Part shown: positions 1 to 12,029 of the stretch, one piece after another | Position numbering within the stretch: position 1 is the stretch's first letter | How the letters are laid out: each line of letters begins with the position of its first letter | Source of the DNA: Casuarina equisetifolia | Lineage: Eukaryota; Streptophyta; Magnoliopsida; Fagales; Casuarinaceae | Assembly: GCA_028551475.1 (NCBI GenBank) | Contig: CM052360.1 | Location: 12,512,501-12,576,500, forward strand | Reading direction: 5' to 3' | Length of the DNA stretch: 64,000 nucleotides | The notes under the pieces: generated by a model | The model's input: the letters and a program-made list of their open reading frames with translations, nothing else | Told to the model about the DNA's origin: nothing | Databases searched by the model: none | Translations under genes and position numbers: made by a program

Positions 1-3000
1 GCACGCCCAATTTCCTAAACAAGGGTGTTATTCATTTTGTCACACAAACAGAATAGAGAAAATCTCATAAGACAACCAGTAATAAGCATATATACACCTG
101 AACATACTCCTCCAAGCTTTCTGGCAAGCTGTAATGAATTACCTGAAACAAATGCATTTGGAAGTTTTGATAGTGATCTCTACTTCATAAAGCTATAAAT
201 GAGTACACGGTCTACTACAGAGAGAGAGAGATCAAAATGGATGGCCAAATATGTGTCAGTGTGAAAAAAAAAAAAGCCAGCTGTAAACCATCAGTAAGGA
301 CACCAAATTTATTAATAGCACATATCCATAATGGTCTAGATGAGGATGCTGAGTAAAGGTTTCAGTTACAGATATCTTAATCCATTTAGTAGTCTATCCA
401 CCCAGAACATTTAGTTACTTCAGAATACATAATCTGTTTCAGATGAAGTCAAACTTCAATGAGGAGACCTCTAGGAAGTTCCGTGCACAGGGCACAATGA
501 AAGAGTAGCTGTCCATGCACAATGACTTTCACTAGTATCGGCACACTAACGGACAACATAATTTCATGAAACAAATACCCTGTTGGGCATCAGTTCATGT
601 GCGTAAGATGCAGAGAAACCACAATGATCATGCTTCTACTTACAGCTCCAACATCCTGCTTGTCAAGTCCCATTCCAAATGCCACAGTTGCAACAACCTT
701 CCATCAAGAATACAAGTCAACCATTCAGACGAGAAATATGGAAACCAATTAACAAATAAATGATTCACAACGGAACAGTTTTGAGTGCAGACACATTTCA
801 GACACCAGCCAAGAGAATAATCTTCTTACCACTCTAATTTTGTTAGAACAAAACAACTCCTGTGTACGGCTACGGTCTTTTGCAGGGAGTCCACTGTGAT
901 AGCTCTAAATCACAATCGGCATTGACATCAAGCATTAAAGCCACATTAAAGGAGTTATCTATCATGGAACTAAGAAAGTGAAAGAGAAAGAGCTAACCTT
1001 TGCAGAGATATTGTTATCACATAAGTATCTGCTTATTAGATCAGTTTCATACTGCCAAATCAAGAAGCAACTATCAATTGCCAGCCAATGTAGGAAAACT
1101 AAGAAAGAGCCATGTCCAATTAATTGCCGTACAGCACCGTTGCAGAAAAGAGCCATATCCAATTAACAATGCTGTGGACCAAAATAACTTCGAAAGTATA
1201 TAGTTCAACAGGCATACCTGAAATTTGCAGTATATAATGATGCCCTGAACTTCCTTAAAGGGAGAAGAACTTATCAGTCTCAGCAAATCTTTCATTCTAT
1301 CATCAGATCCAAGGAGAAAGAAGGTAAGTTTAACAGATTTAGTTACGTTCAGCCAAAGATTGAGGAATGGAAAAATGGAATAGTCACTTGCCTATTCCCA
1401 GTTGAAGACACTGACAATTGCAAATTGGTCCTTAATTCTGCTTTTTGAATAAGATGGGTCTGTGGAATGGCTAGAGCAGACATAACAGAGTGCAAAGTTG
1501 TGTTGGTGGCAGTCGCAGTCATTGCAAGAATGCATCCAACATTGAGTGTGGCACGAAGCATGGATGCCCTCAGCCTCATGTATGAAGGCCGGAAATTGTG
1601 TGACCTGTGACACGTTCAAAAGTATATCCAAGAATCATATGCATAAATCGAAGTTTAGCCAGAAGACAGGAATATGAACATTGAAAGAACCAACAAGCAA
1701 AAACCCAAGGAGGGAAGGGGCAGCAAAACTACTCACCATTCAGAGATACAGTGAGCTTCATCGACCACAAGAAGTGATGTAGATAAATTAGTAGAAAATA
1801 CCGACAAGAATTCTGCATTTAAAAATCTCTCGGGTGAGACAAAAAGCACCTGAAATAGAAAACTAAAAAACCTTAGCTTTTGGCATTACCGTAGATGGGT
1901 AATAAGCACACTCTACATCAGTATGAGAATCAGCTAAAATTAAGAAAAAGCCCCCGAATTAGAATTTACGAAACCTTGAGCTTTTGGCAATACCACAAGG
2001 GGATGAAAACTTGAACTTTATACGTATATCAGAATCAACTGGATTATATTCACAAAGGAATAATCCGGTGACTACATTTCAGCAAAACACGATGGAGAAG
2101 GAATTGACAAAGCTAAAACTGCAGACGGATTAAACTCACCCTGATGATGCCCTCTTGAAGTTGCCTCAGAGTCTCGGAAACTTCTGCGGCTGTCTGAAAC
2201 AGCCAAAACAGATTGAAGTAATCGCACATACTATTTAAAGTGAAATATGATGGAAAGAAACACAGCATCAGGCACCTGACTGCTACAAAGAAGACCGCCC
2301 CGAATCATTGGAGGCAGCTGCCTCAGCTGATCGATCATCAAAGCCACCAACGGACTCACCACCACCGTTATCCCCGGCAACAGCATCGCTGGCAACTGAT
2401 AGCAAAGCGACTTCCCTGCACCAGTAGGCAAAACAAGCATGGCCGACTCCCCAGCAAGCACCATTTTAATCGCCTCTAACTGTCCATCTCGAAACGAATC
2501 GTAGCCGTACACAACCTTTAACAACCTCATCAAGTTATCATCGGAAGGCTCGTTCTTGGCTGCAGACAGCAATCCCTCAACCAATTCGTTATCAAGTTTC
2601 CTCTGCTTCCGTTGTGCGCTTTCGACCACCTGAACATCCTCTTCACATACACTGTTGTCCTGCCCGCTTTGACCCACAGCTTCACCTCCCGATTTTCTCC
2701 GACTCCTTCTATAAAATTTTCGACCACCCGAAGTATTACTATACGTTCCTCTAACTTTATTCACAAACTTGCGCTTGCTGCTCCTATTCAAGTTCAGCCG
2801 CACAAAGTTACCTTCACCACCAGATTTCCTAAGTTTAGAAGGTGGCAGAGGCGCATTTGCTCCAATCAAATTAGGAGGCTTCTTCACCAAATTTGCCGAA
2901 ATCAAGGCTTCGGCTTTTGGTTCCTGCGGAATCGACAAACCCTCGTGTTTGGTTAGAAGAGGAGAAAGAGGAGAAGGGGGAGAGGGGTCGGTTTGAAGAG

Positions 3001-3331
3001 ACAGAGAGGGCCTCCGGAGTTTGGAGAACGATGCAGAGTAGGCGAGGTGGCGGGCAGGGAGGATTTCGAGAGTGGAGATTTGGCGGTTGGGATCAGAGGG
3101 GCAGCATATCCGGAAGGGGAGAGAAGAGAGGGGAGAAGGGGAAGGCGGGGGTTCTTGAGGTGAGGGATGGTGGGATTCCGAAGAGGGTGTGGAGTGGGAA
3201 GAGGAAGATCTCCCTCTATTTCTGGACTTCTTGGAAGAGAGCCGACCAGCTGGTGGTGGGGGTGGTGGAGGTGGGTCTCTGGGAGGAGTGGCGGAGACGT
3301 GAGAACCATCAGAGTCCGAATCGGATTCCAT
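1..3331 (-). CDS. RECQL5: RecQ-family DNA helicase, RECQL5-like, 3' part outside window
   Basis: This encodes an ATP-dependent 3'-5' DNA helicase of the plant RECQL5 group, acting in the nucleus in recombination and repair. Ten exons can be read on the minus strand: 3331-2276, 2193-2140, 1849-1737, 1604-1392, 1296-1218, 1051-998, 904-830, 697-644, 142-98 and 14-1. All join in phase. Exon 1 codes for 352 residues: an acidic start (MESDSDSDGSHVSATPP), a long Pro/Ser-rich low-complexity region, then motif 0 (FRDGQLEAI), Walker A PTGAGKS at residues 302-308 and motif Ia. Later exons give DEAH (motif II), MTATAT (III), IIYCKFQ (IV), VAFGMGLDK (V) and the start of QEIGRAG (VI), where the window ends. 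The 1392/1296 intron needs a GC donor. The C-terminal part lies beyond the left edge. Family assignment is firm; the symbol rests on resemblance to remembered Arabidopsis RECQL5. Confidence 0.93.
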
Positions 3332-3414
3332 TTTCGAAGACGGAACTGAGGCGGAGGAATTCTTGACGTTATGAGAGAGCGAGGGAAGGGATTTGCCGAT
3401 TCTCTCCGTTTTCC

Positions 3415-3428
3415 TTTTCCCGCCAAAA
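3415..3428 (-). promoter_or_regulatory. E2F-type site upstream of RECQL5
   Basis: The plus strand reads TTTTCCCGCCAAAA, a full-length palindrome-like E2F consensus. It lies 84-97 bases upstream of the RECQL5 start codon, in the likely promoter or 5' leader. E2F sites of this form drive S-phase expression of replication and repair genes in plants. Binding is inferred. Confidence 0.6.
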
Positions 3429-3471
3429 TCCCATTTGATGTGGAATGACGATATAGCCCTGTGCTTTATTT

Positions 3472-3481
3472 ATTATATATA
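3472..3481 (-). promoter_or_regulatory. Possible TATA box for RECQL5
   Basis: On the minus strand this reads TATATATAAT, about 140 bases upstream of the RECQL5 ATG. The position suits a TATA box with a leader of roughly 110 bases that contains the E2F site. It is AT-rich, so chance occurrence is possible. Confidence 0.4.
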
Positions 3482-3807
3482 TTATCGTGCCTTTTAGACA
3501 ATCATGATGAACAAGAATAACAAGGAAAAAAGGGAAAGCCAGAGAAAGAGAACAAGAATGTGGGGACGGGAGCAGACACAAAACTCCAGTTGCCTCACTA
3601 CTATTGCCCTAATAATAACAAGAAAAGCCTTTACACTTACGTTACAAAACCAACGTGGCATTTGCTTACAAATAATTTGGATAACCAGAAACCAATTTGG
3701 CAATAATTCAAACAGCCCTTCAAACATAAACCAACTAAATTACATAGGACTGGCATTGACGACCTGAATAGAGATTAAGAATAGCAATAATAATAACAAA
3801 AAAGACC
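3482..3807. other. Intergenic spacer, RECQL5 promoter side and 3' end of next gene
   Basis: This is the short gap between the 5' end of RECQL5 and the stop codon of the gene upstream, both on the minus strand. It is AT-rich and probably holds the upstream gene's 3' UTR plus distal RECQL5 promoter. No coding exon was recognised. Confidence 0.5.
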
Positions 3808-6800
3808 TCACATTATTGTGCAATTGCACTTGGATTCCAGCTTCGGAGGCTTCGTGCTGTCCACCTTGTTGGGAAGCCCCACGTTCCGGGTCAGAGATTC
3901 ATCCGCATTCTCATCGTTCTCGGTCTTCTGAGATTGAGGTTTTGCATCAGTTTCCACCTGCTGCTTTTGCCTAGTCTTTTGGGCTTTTGGAGCACGTTTG
4001 CCAACTGTTCTTCCCCTTGTGGTCTTTCTATCGGAATTGGATTTCCCCAATACGGTAACTGTTGGCCGCGACCCTTCCAATGGGATTGAGCTTTCCTTCT
4101 CCATTGCTATGCTTGCAGCTTCGTAAGCCAGATCATGGACAATCGAGCTGCAGAAAAGTATTGTATCCGTCGCCTCCTCAAGTGTTAGACTTCTTGTCTT
4201 CCTTCCACCTCGACTGTCCACCATTACTGTTGATTCCTCTGTCAAAAAACACATATAATTTGTCATTTAATAGCTTAGACCTACTGATTTTATCCCAAAA
4301 CCAGTCATTTTGCACATCCTACATACTAATTGCAGGCGGTTGGAGTACAGAGTGGAGAAGGAGCCTGTAACAGAGACAGAAAAGTTTGTTTCCCAGGTAT
4401 CTTCTGGTAACAAGTGCAAAGAAAAGAATGAAGCTCGATGATGCAGCCAAATTCACATGGCATTGTACGGGAAATATAGTGCATGTAATCATGTTGGTAG
4501 TGAACATTATGTTATCATTATCTCAAGAATATTCTAATCCAAAATATCAATTCTAGGAATGTAGGTATTTGGCAATAAACAACGGAACATCCACAACTCA
4601 AAAGGTCAGCTACTCTCCAGCTAATATGCGAGAGTAAATAAGGACAATGTGAGTGATCTATCGCATTCTTTTTGCCAACACATGCTGAAATCATTTTAAC
4701 TATATTCAGTCACCAGCGTCACTTATTACAAGTCTGTCAAAGTTTGTCCGTAAATAAGCAAATCGTGTTTAGACATCAGAAAGCACACTTATGTGACACA
4801 AGCAACAAGCATATTCAACATTAGGGAATTTCAATGTACAGACTGAAAATTGAAAAAACTAATTATGTCTTGGGCATTCAATTAGATATGGTTATGACAG
4901 TGCAAATCTCACATAAAGAACACATATGAAAAGCAGACAAGCATACCAAGGATGCCAAGTGCATGATCACAGGTGTTGGGCTCTGAAACAGTAGCAATCA
5001 AATCCCCGTCTGAAGAAGACTCGTGAGCAGGAGTACTCTGACAGCATTCTTCTGCTTCCACTTCTGACATAGTAACTAAAGAACTATGAGCAGGAACCTG
5101 GGCAGCATCCACTCCATCAACACTGCTGCTCTGCATGGTACCTTCTTCTTCCAAGGATGACTCTGGAGTTCCAATTGACGCTTCCATATCCATGATGCTC
5201 CTTGCATTTTCTAGGAAATTTTCTTCATTTTCATAAGAATTGCAATCTTCATTATTTGCAAATGATGATACTTTATTGTCCTCTAACTGAACACTAATTA
5301 CATGACTCAACAATTCAGAGGAAGGATCAGCTGTTCGCCCAGCATTATTATATTCAAAATTATCCTTCTCAACAGCTGCTGCTTTGGTAAAAGATGTACC
5401 AGTAACATCTACTTCAGCATATTCTAGTTCTTGTTCTTCGGAGGCTGTCAGTGTTTCCACTGCAAGATCATATTCCATGTTGCAAGCAGAAACCTCAAAG
5501 TTTTCCTCTGTAGGTGTGCTTGATGCAAGCACTGATGCTTGGTGAGCATGATTTGAAATTCCTGACAAAGATGACCCAGAGCGTTGAAATTTTGTGTTGT
5601 TGTCAAACCTGTAATTCTCCAAATCTGACTTCCTGCTGCTTAACTGTCGTTGTACACGGGTATCCGTTTGTCTAGTTAAGCTGAAATCAATGGAGGATGA
5701 TGCTGAGAAACTGCCATGCCCAGTGGAGCTTCTTGTGCTGTTTGCACTCTCTCTCACATGAGACAGATCATCGTAAGGAATTGTACTAGTAGCAGTAAAT
5801 GTCCTACCTTGAACAACAGGCCCCTTGCTACTGCTTGACCTCTTCAACAGTATGGAGATCCCTGTACCTTCTGATAAGTCAACCTTCAAATTAGAATACT
5901 CGTTAGAGCTATGCAATTGCTGACCCCCAGTGTCGTCACCAATTATACCGTGCGGAACAGTTGATTGGCCCATATCTTGTGGATTCGCAGGACTATGTTC
6001 AACTTCCTCTTTTAGCAACCTTGACAATTCTCCAGAGAAATTCTGATTTAGTTCACATTGGGATGTCTGGCCCTGCTCAACATTCTCTTCGCCTTGGGAA
6101 ACCTTTGGCTCACCCACATAAGTAACAGGTGCAAATTCATGTACAGTCAAATCATCAGAAGGCTTTTCTTCATCAGAAATCTTCGTACATATCACCGGGG
6201 AGGTTGGAACAACGACAGTTCTTGCATTTGGAGAGCCTACATCAACCACGGTTGTCACATCCGGACAGTTCAAAGTAACTAAAGTAGTTGTATACGGAAC
6301 TACGACACTTGAAAATTTATCTTTTCCACGGCAATCTGGACAAAGTCTAATGTCTTCCTCCACTTCATCAACAACATACCTAGAACCACAATTTAAACAT
6401 ACTTCCATACTTTGAAGAGAATCAGCCTTAAAATAAGATTCGGAAGCTACACTGGTTTCCATGGCAATACCATGGTGACTGGGGTTTTCTGAGTCAGAAT
6501 TACCAGACTCAAGTGCAGGGACTTTATCAAAGTTACCGTGCTGAACGTGGAGCAAGACATCTTGCATTTCATGCCCAATGTCTTCATTTGCTACATCCAT
6601 CTTATCTAAGGCAAATACTTCTTCATGGTCATCAAGATATGCAGCTTTCCCAAATTCCCTAGCTGTATCATCATGGATCTGGTCAATACCTTCAGTATCA
6701 AGTGCAGCATTTGCACCTCGATCAGAGCTTGCATTGCTGCTTGTTGTGAGTGAGGAGTTCCTCGATATCAGAGAATGGTGCCCGGAACTTGATTTTCCAG

Positions 6801-8973
6801 CATAAAAGGTGGTACTAGGGACACTAGATAAAAGTGGCCTGAACATGTTATGAGGACTTCTCCGATTATCCTGCACAACACAAACCCTTCAGATACAATC
6901 ACTACAAACTGTTAATTGACAAATCTTCATGGATGCATGCAATTTACAGCAAAAAACTTGATGGGAGAAGAAGGGGGGTGGGGATATTTGGAAGTCTAGC
7001 TTCTCCACAGGCAAAGAATGGAGAATTTTTTAAAAAATCCAAAAAGAAAGTAAACAACTAAGTTAAAAAGTCCAAAAAATGGCAAAGTAAGTTCCTCCCC
7101 AACAGAGGTTATTTGAACTCCAAGTTTCAGCCCCACACAAGAGATCTGAGAACTACAATCATTTCCAACTTAGCTGATGCTCACAAAAATCTGAAAATAA
7201 ACTGTAATGAGTTAGATGACAAAATACCATCTGTCGAAGAGCATAGTCAAATGATCTTTTTGGAGCAGACGTTGAGGAAACTTTTTTAGGGGATTTCTTC
7301 GAAAGGGCTAAAGTTTGGCTATTTAATAATGCACCAACTCTCCTTGAAGTTGCTCGGTCTAAACTGCCAACAGGAAGGGATTGCAGAGAGTCTATTTCAT
7401 CATCACCAGATGATGCCACGGAGCCTTTGCTGTGAGAGCTGAACCTATCTCGGTCATGACTATGACATGAACTGATGCTTCTAGAAGCTGTTGGAGATAC
7501 TGACTGCCTGTTGATCATGGAGGTAGAATCCCTACCATTTCTGGATGCTGGGGAGGAGCCCCTCACATATGATGCTGGTCGATCTGCCAGAGAAGTACGA
7601 AGATTGGGAGGTGCATCAGAGGAGAAACCAGGAATATTCGCTTGCCATGCCCTAATTTTTGGTGAAGCAGAGTTCCCTCGACTTGTCTTTATAGGGGAAG
7701 TTCCCCTAATCCCTCTTGAGGCCCCAGTAATAGTGGACCCAGTGCTCATCCTCCGGGGAGTTGGGGTAGAAGACCTTGGAGCAGGGGTTGAGGGTTTACT
7801 TGGAGGAGTAGATGGTCTCCTTGATGGAGTAGCCTGGTGTGCGCCTGGAGGTGGACTGGAATGAGTTGATGATGATGGCCTTCCCCTCGACTGGAATGTG
7901 CTACTTCCAGACCGAGGAGATGGGCTTAACCGATTTGGACTTGCACTACCCCTACTGCTTCTGTTACTCCTTTCCATCTGCAACATACATAAATCCAGTG
8001 TAAATAAACGAAGCATAGAGGGCTGAATTTTCTCGAGGAAAACTTAAGCAATCTGATTGCGTTCATTTAGGTAATCTGAAAGCTTACTGTGGAGGATCTT
8101 GATATAGAAATTGGTTGACTCCGAGGTCTGCCCCTAGGTGCAGTATTAACTGGTTGTGGTTCATCATCCAATGAAGGAAACAGCGGAGTGTCTGGAGGAG
8201 TTAGTAACCTGTAAAATAATTACTAGGAATTCCATTAGAACTAACAAATGGGACATGCATTTGGGCTACCTGGAACAGACAGTCTAGTAAAGAGTGCGTT
8301 TTTCTTATAACAAAAGCTTATGGCTGGAGAACAGATTGACAAATAGCTGAAACTAGAATTTAAAGCTTTGTGAGGGAAGGCACATACTTTCTGTTGCAAT
8401 TCACTCCATATTTGTGGCAAGATAATGAAATTATGATTCTTTAACTTGCTTCATGCATACATGTGGAACGAGAAAATTTATACAGTGATAACGATGGAAA
8501 GCCATAGAAACATCTAGTAAAACAGGACGACCTACCAATCATAGTCATTCTTCTCTCCATCGACATTAAGCAGGTCACTACTCTCTCCATGAACAGGAAC
8601 AGAGATTCCAAGCTTAGCATCTGAAAAGTGTTTCAATTTTGTAGCTGTAAAAGCAACTCAAATGCAAAGAGAAAAATACAGCATTAGTAGCAAAATCAAA
8701 CTAGACAAACAAATCTAAACTCTTTTTTAAGTCAAGTATATTAAAATTACTAAACCAAGGTCCGTGTAGAAGCTTACAAAACGTGTCTTCGATGTCATCA
8801 GACGGCATAAGCAAAAAATTCTCACTTTCTCTGGTCTGCATTTCGTTGAACAAAGCAAGATCTTCATCTTTCTCTCTGAAAAACAATCCCCCCTCAAAAC
8901 TCCTTCCTCGCTTGTGGTTGGCCCCTCTCAGCTCTCTCCCAGGAGAGCATCTCAGTGCTGGAGAAGGAGGCAT
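3808..8973 (-). CDS. Ser/Pro-rich protein with zinc-ribbon-like motif and CaaX terminus, function unknown
   Basis: Six in-phase exons: 8973-8778, 8644-8536, 8208-8088, 7977-7228, 6870-4947 and 4238-3808, giving 1,176 residues. The start [15 protein letters not shown], then KHKRG-like and [12 protein letters not shown] blocks, match a conserved plant family of unknown function that I recall as the Arabidopsis At1g27850 type. Residues about 143-300 are a basic Ser/Pro/Thr-rich disordered region. A CxxC-x15-CxxC motif lies at Cys550, 553, 569 and 572, a likely zinc ribbon. The rest of exon 5 is acidic, polar and poorly structured. The last exon has a helical segment ([20 protein letters not shown]), a basic tract, and ends CNCTIM: a CaaX box (CTIM) with a second Cys two residues before it. 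Prenylation is therefore predicted, but not shown. No enzyme domain is visible. Confidence 0.85.
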
Positions 8974-9869
8974 CTCAGCACATAAGCTAAACCTTCCAAA
9001 TTGTCAATCCAGCCTGCGCATATGCCCAGATATCAAACTTCCCTTGAACCGAACAGAAACGACATAGTATCCATCCAACTAAAACCTTACTAAAAAGATC
9101 ACGTAAAGCCCAACAATCATTTTCACACAAAAACCATGTCCACTTTGACCCGCCGGCTTCGCTAAATTCTCCAAATTAAATTAAGTCCAATTTCAGCAAC
9201 AATACCAATCCAAATCCATACATCGTTAGACCAAGTCAACTCAACGTAAAATCTTCGTGCTCAAACACATAATAGCATAAACCAACATAAACGCGGAAAC
9301 AAGCATACCAGTCAAAATGTAGAGTCTGAACACCCATAACCAATACGAAAAGAAGCACCAATTTGATAACGCGAAACCCTAGATTCTCGTCTAACTTAGA
9401 ACCCAACAGTCCCAGTGGCCACTCAAACAACCCCTAATTGAGCTTCCACAACCCACTAACCCCGCATTGGAGTTCAAATCACGGTACAAAATTCACCACC
9501 GCAGAGCAACTGAGCGAGCTCGACTACTTATCAAGTGTCCTCCCAAGTCAAATTCCTTCACAGACAAACAAGAAACCTCCCTGAACGCGACTACGATCCC
9601 AAACTTGAAGAGAAGACAAAGGTTCACCAATGCAACGAATGTGGCACCGCACACTCGGATCTACAAGCATTTATTACCCTGTGCGCAAGTACGGATCGGA
9701 GGAGTCGAAAGAGATCGATCAAAGCCACAACTTGAGAAGATTCTCTCGCATTCTCTCTCCGCCAAGAAAATGGGAGAGAAAAGAATGAATTCAGAGTAAC
9801 TAACCCTCTCGTTTGTTCTTCCGCTTTAGATTTGCTTCTTTCCTCCGTAGCAAGCTTTCATTTTCCTTT

Positions 9870-9876
<7 letters not shown>
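8974..9876 (-). other. Probable 5' leader region of the CaaX-protein gene
   Basis: There is no coding exon here. On the minus strand there is a plausible 5'-UTR exon near 9880-9690, a splice-donor-like CAGG/GTAATA near 9680, and an acceptor-like TGCGCAG near 9040, about 60 bases before the ATG at 8973. This suggests a leader intron, as is common in plants. Open frames in this stretch are short and unlike any family I know. Confidence 0.35.

Positions 9877-9907
<31 letters not shown>
9877..9907. repeat. (CT)n dinucleotide microsatellite
   Basis: About fifteen uninterrupted CT units, followed by T-rich DNA. Read from the minus strand it is a GA tract near the presumed transcription start of the CaaX-protein gene, a usual site for GAGA-type sequences in plant leaders. 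Confidence 0.9.
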
Positions 9908-9911
<4 letters not shown>

Positions 9912-11155
9912 GCAGATATATTTTTTTTTCCGTTCCTTTTTTCACTTTTTCTTTTTGTTTTTCTCAGTGTCTTCCTTCTTCCATAATTTTTACAGCGGCG
10001 TTCCTCCGTACACCCCGCTCATTTAACTGCACTCCCATGGTATTTATTACAAAGCATAGCTTTTTTTGATCGATTAAAATTAATAAAGCTACGCTGCATT
10101 TAATTCTTTTCAAGCTTCTGGCTTCACCAAATCGCGGGATGTGGTGAGGTTGCCAGCCCTGTCAAGTCCAAATCCAGCTTGTTGATTGCGAACCAACATC
10201 ATAAACCGGTTGAAAATCGAACCTTTTTTTTGTTTTTTCTTTTCTAAAACAAGGCGGGCGCATGTGCATATTATCTTTAAAATCTCTGGATAACTCTGGC
10301 CAAACCTCGGTACCTCACGATGAAAACAAAACCTACGCTCTAGTTTATTCATAGCGTAAGACGGCGGATTGACGAGTCTCAACTCGACTGGTGTGCTTAA
10401 CAAGAAACAGAGATGTGGGACATCTTAAGAAAAAGTCAATACAACTACAAAGCTATCATTAGGCATACCCAATTATAAGAATATATTAAAATCATGTCGT
10501 TTTTATTGGTAGGTGGTTTAGATAGCTTAAAAGGATTCTTCCTAATGATGGCCATTAATTTTCATGCAATTATTGGTTTCAACTAATCTTTTACAGTAAA
10601 CGCAAGGAGGTTGATATACACATGTTATCATCTTCATCTTCATCTTCATCTTCATCTTCATCTTCATCTTCGTCTTCGTCTTCGTCTTCATCTTCATCTT
10701 CGTCTCTATTTTTGGTATGAAAGACGACGAGCACCGGGTGAAATCGATTCTTCGGGCCTACCGAGGCGGTACCATTTTCGCTGCTCAATTATCGATGCAA
10801 CAAATCATGCCTTGCTTTGTTTCCAACATCTTTCTTCCTTTCGCGCGCTGCTTTTCAGAAGACACGTGAGGATCCTGGTTTTTGTTGTCAATTACGGCTA
10901 CGAAATCATCGAATAAGCTTCGGATGACCGACGGTTCTGCCGCGTGGCGACATTCCAGGGGTTGGGGTTCTTAATCATGTGTGGTTTGGCGATGTGACAC
11001 CGGCTTTATTCACACGTGGAAGAATGTTAACTAGGGGAACCTCTCAATTTAATCATGTACGGACGCTGCTTTTAACTTTTTGGAAGAAAAATGGGGTTAA
11101 AACGACCTTCTTCACGTCACCGTTCGGTTGAGGGGATAATTATGATTAATAAATA
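9908..11155. other. Intergenic region between two divergent genes
   Basis: This separates the minus-strand CaaX-protein gene from the plus-strand Iojap gene and must hold both promoters. It contains a hexamer microsatellite, listed separately. The rest has no open frame with recognisable similarity. Confidence 0.5.
10627..10704. repeat. (TCATCT)n/(TCGTCT)n microsatellite
   Basis: About thirteen hexamer units, with TCA/TCG variants. On the minus strand it yields an artificial Asp-Glu run. That open frame has no other features and is best explained by the repeat. Confidence 0.9.
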
Positions 11156-11156
11156 A

Positions 11157-11166
11157 TTATATATAT
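11157..11166 (+). promoter_or_regulatory. Possible TATA box for the Iojap gene
   Basis: The sequence TTATATATAT lies 120-130 bases before the ATG at 11287, fitting a leader of about 90 bases. It is a prediction from position and composition only. Confidence 0.4.
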
Positions 11167-11286
11167 TGGCATATGAAACAGCGTCGTTTCAACTTAATTA
11201 TAGAACGACGTCGTTGCTTCGTCAGATATGTACCGGCGCCCGAACCCCCCGGGGGGCGCAGAGGTTTTACCTTCATCTCCAGCTAG

Positions 11287-11991
11287 ATGTGGGCGGCTCT
11301 GCGTTCTGGTGCTCGGTCTCTCGGATCCTCGCATCCGTCGTCGGCATGGAGGCAAATGATTCCGGCCCTCAACGTCAATACCTACTCTTCGGCCGCCACC
11401 AGAGGCCAACTGGAACTCCAGGAGATCGAGAAGATTCTGGGCGACGTCAGGGCGGACAACGTCAAGGTGATACCGGCCCCAAACCACTGCGACTGGGCTG
11501 ATTTCATGGTCGTCGCTACCGGCAGGTCCACCTGGCACGTCAAGAACATTGCTCAAGCCCTAATATACCAGGCAGGTTCGGTCTCTTCTTGTTTCGCTAA
11601 CAAGAACTCACAAGTTTTCCGTTTGGTGGCCGGGGAAAGGAAATAATGTAAACAAACTATGGGTTCAACGAAGTGTTTTTTTTTTTAAAAAAAATATTTT
11701 TTCGGCTGCCAAATGGAAAATGATGGAATTAATCCGGGTCTTCTGCGTCAATGTGTCATATTTGTTTTTCCTTTGATAACTACAGACGGATCCCTAATTC
11801 TCTGTTAGCTGGCATAACTTTTGAGGAAATTTGTGGATTCGGAAGCTTATTTGTTTATGCTGCCCAGTCTTGAAAAAGAAATGAAAAGATAAAGCAGATA
11901 GCGATTAGTCTATAATATGCAAGATTACCGAATGGGTCTTTTGATTTTTTAGCTTAGTGCCTAATTTGGAGCAAAGGTGATATTATAATTA

Positions 11992-12029
<38 letters not shown>

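Noticed and set aside
2893-3426. Several open frames of 114-157 residues overlapping RECQL5 exon 1
   Set aside because: They are shadows of the Pro/Ser-rich exon in other frames; the helicase frame has the conserved start and motifs.
7475-7864. 129-residue plus-strand frame inside the CaaX-protein gene
   Set aside because: It is antisense to the Ser/Pro-rich exon 4, whose frame is conserved in the family.
10591-10788. Asp-Glu-repeat protein on the minus strand
   Set aside because: The frame exists only because a hexamer microsatellite has no stops; nothing else in it looks coding.
11166-11501. 111-residue frame starting before the Iojap ATG
   Set aside because: Another frame of Iojap exon 1 with unnatural composition; the MWAALRS frame carries the conserved domain.
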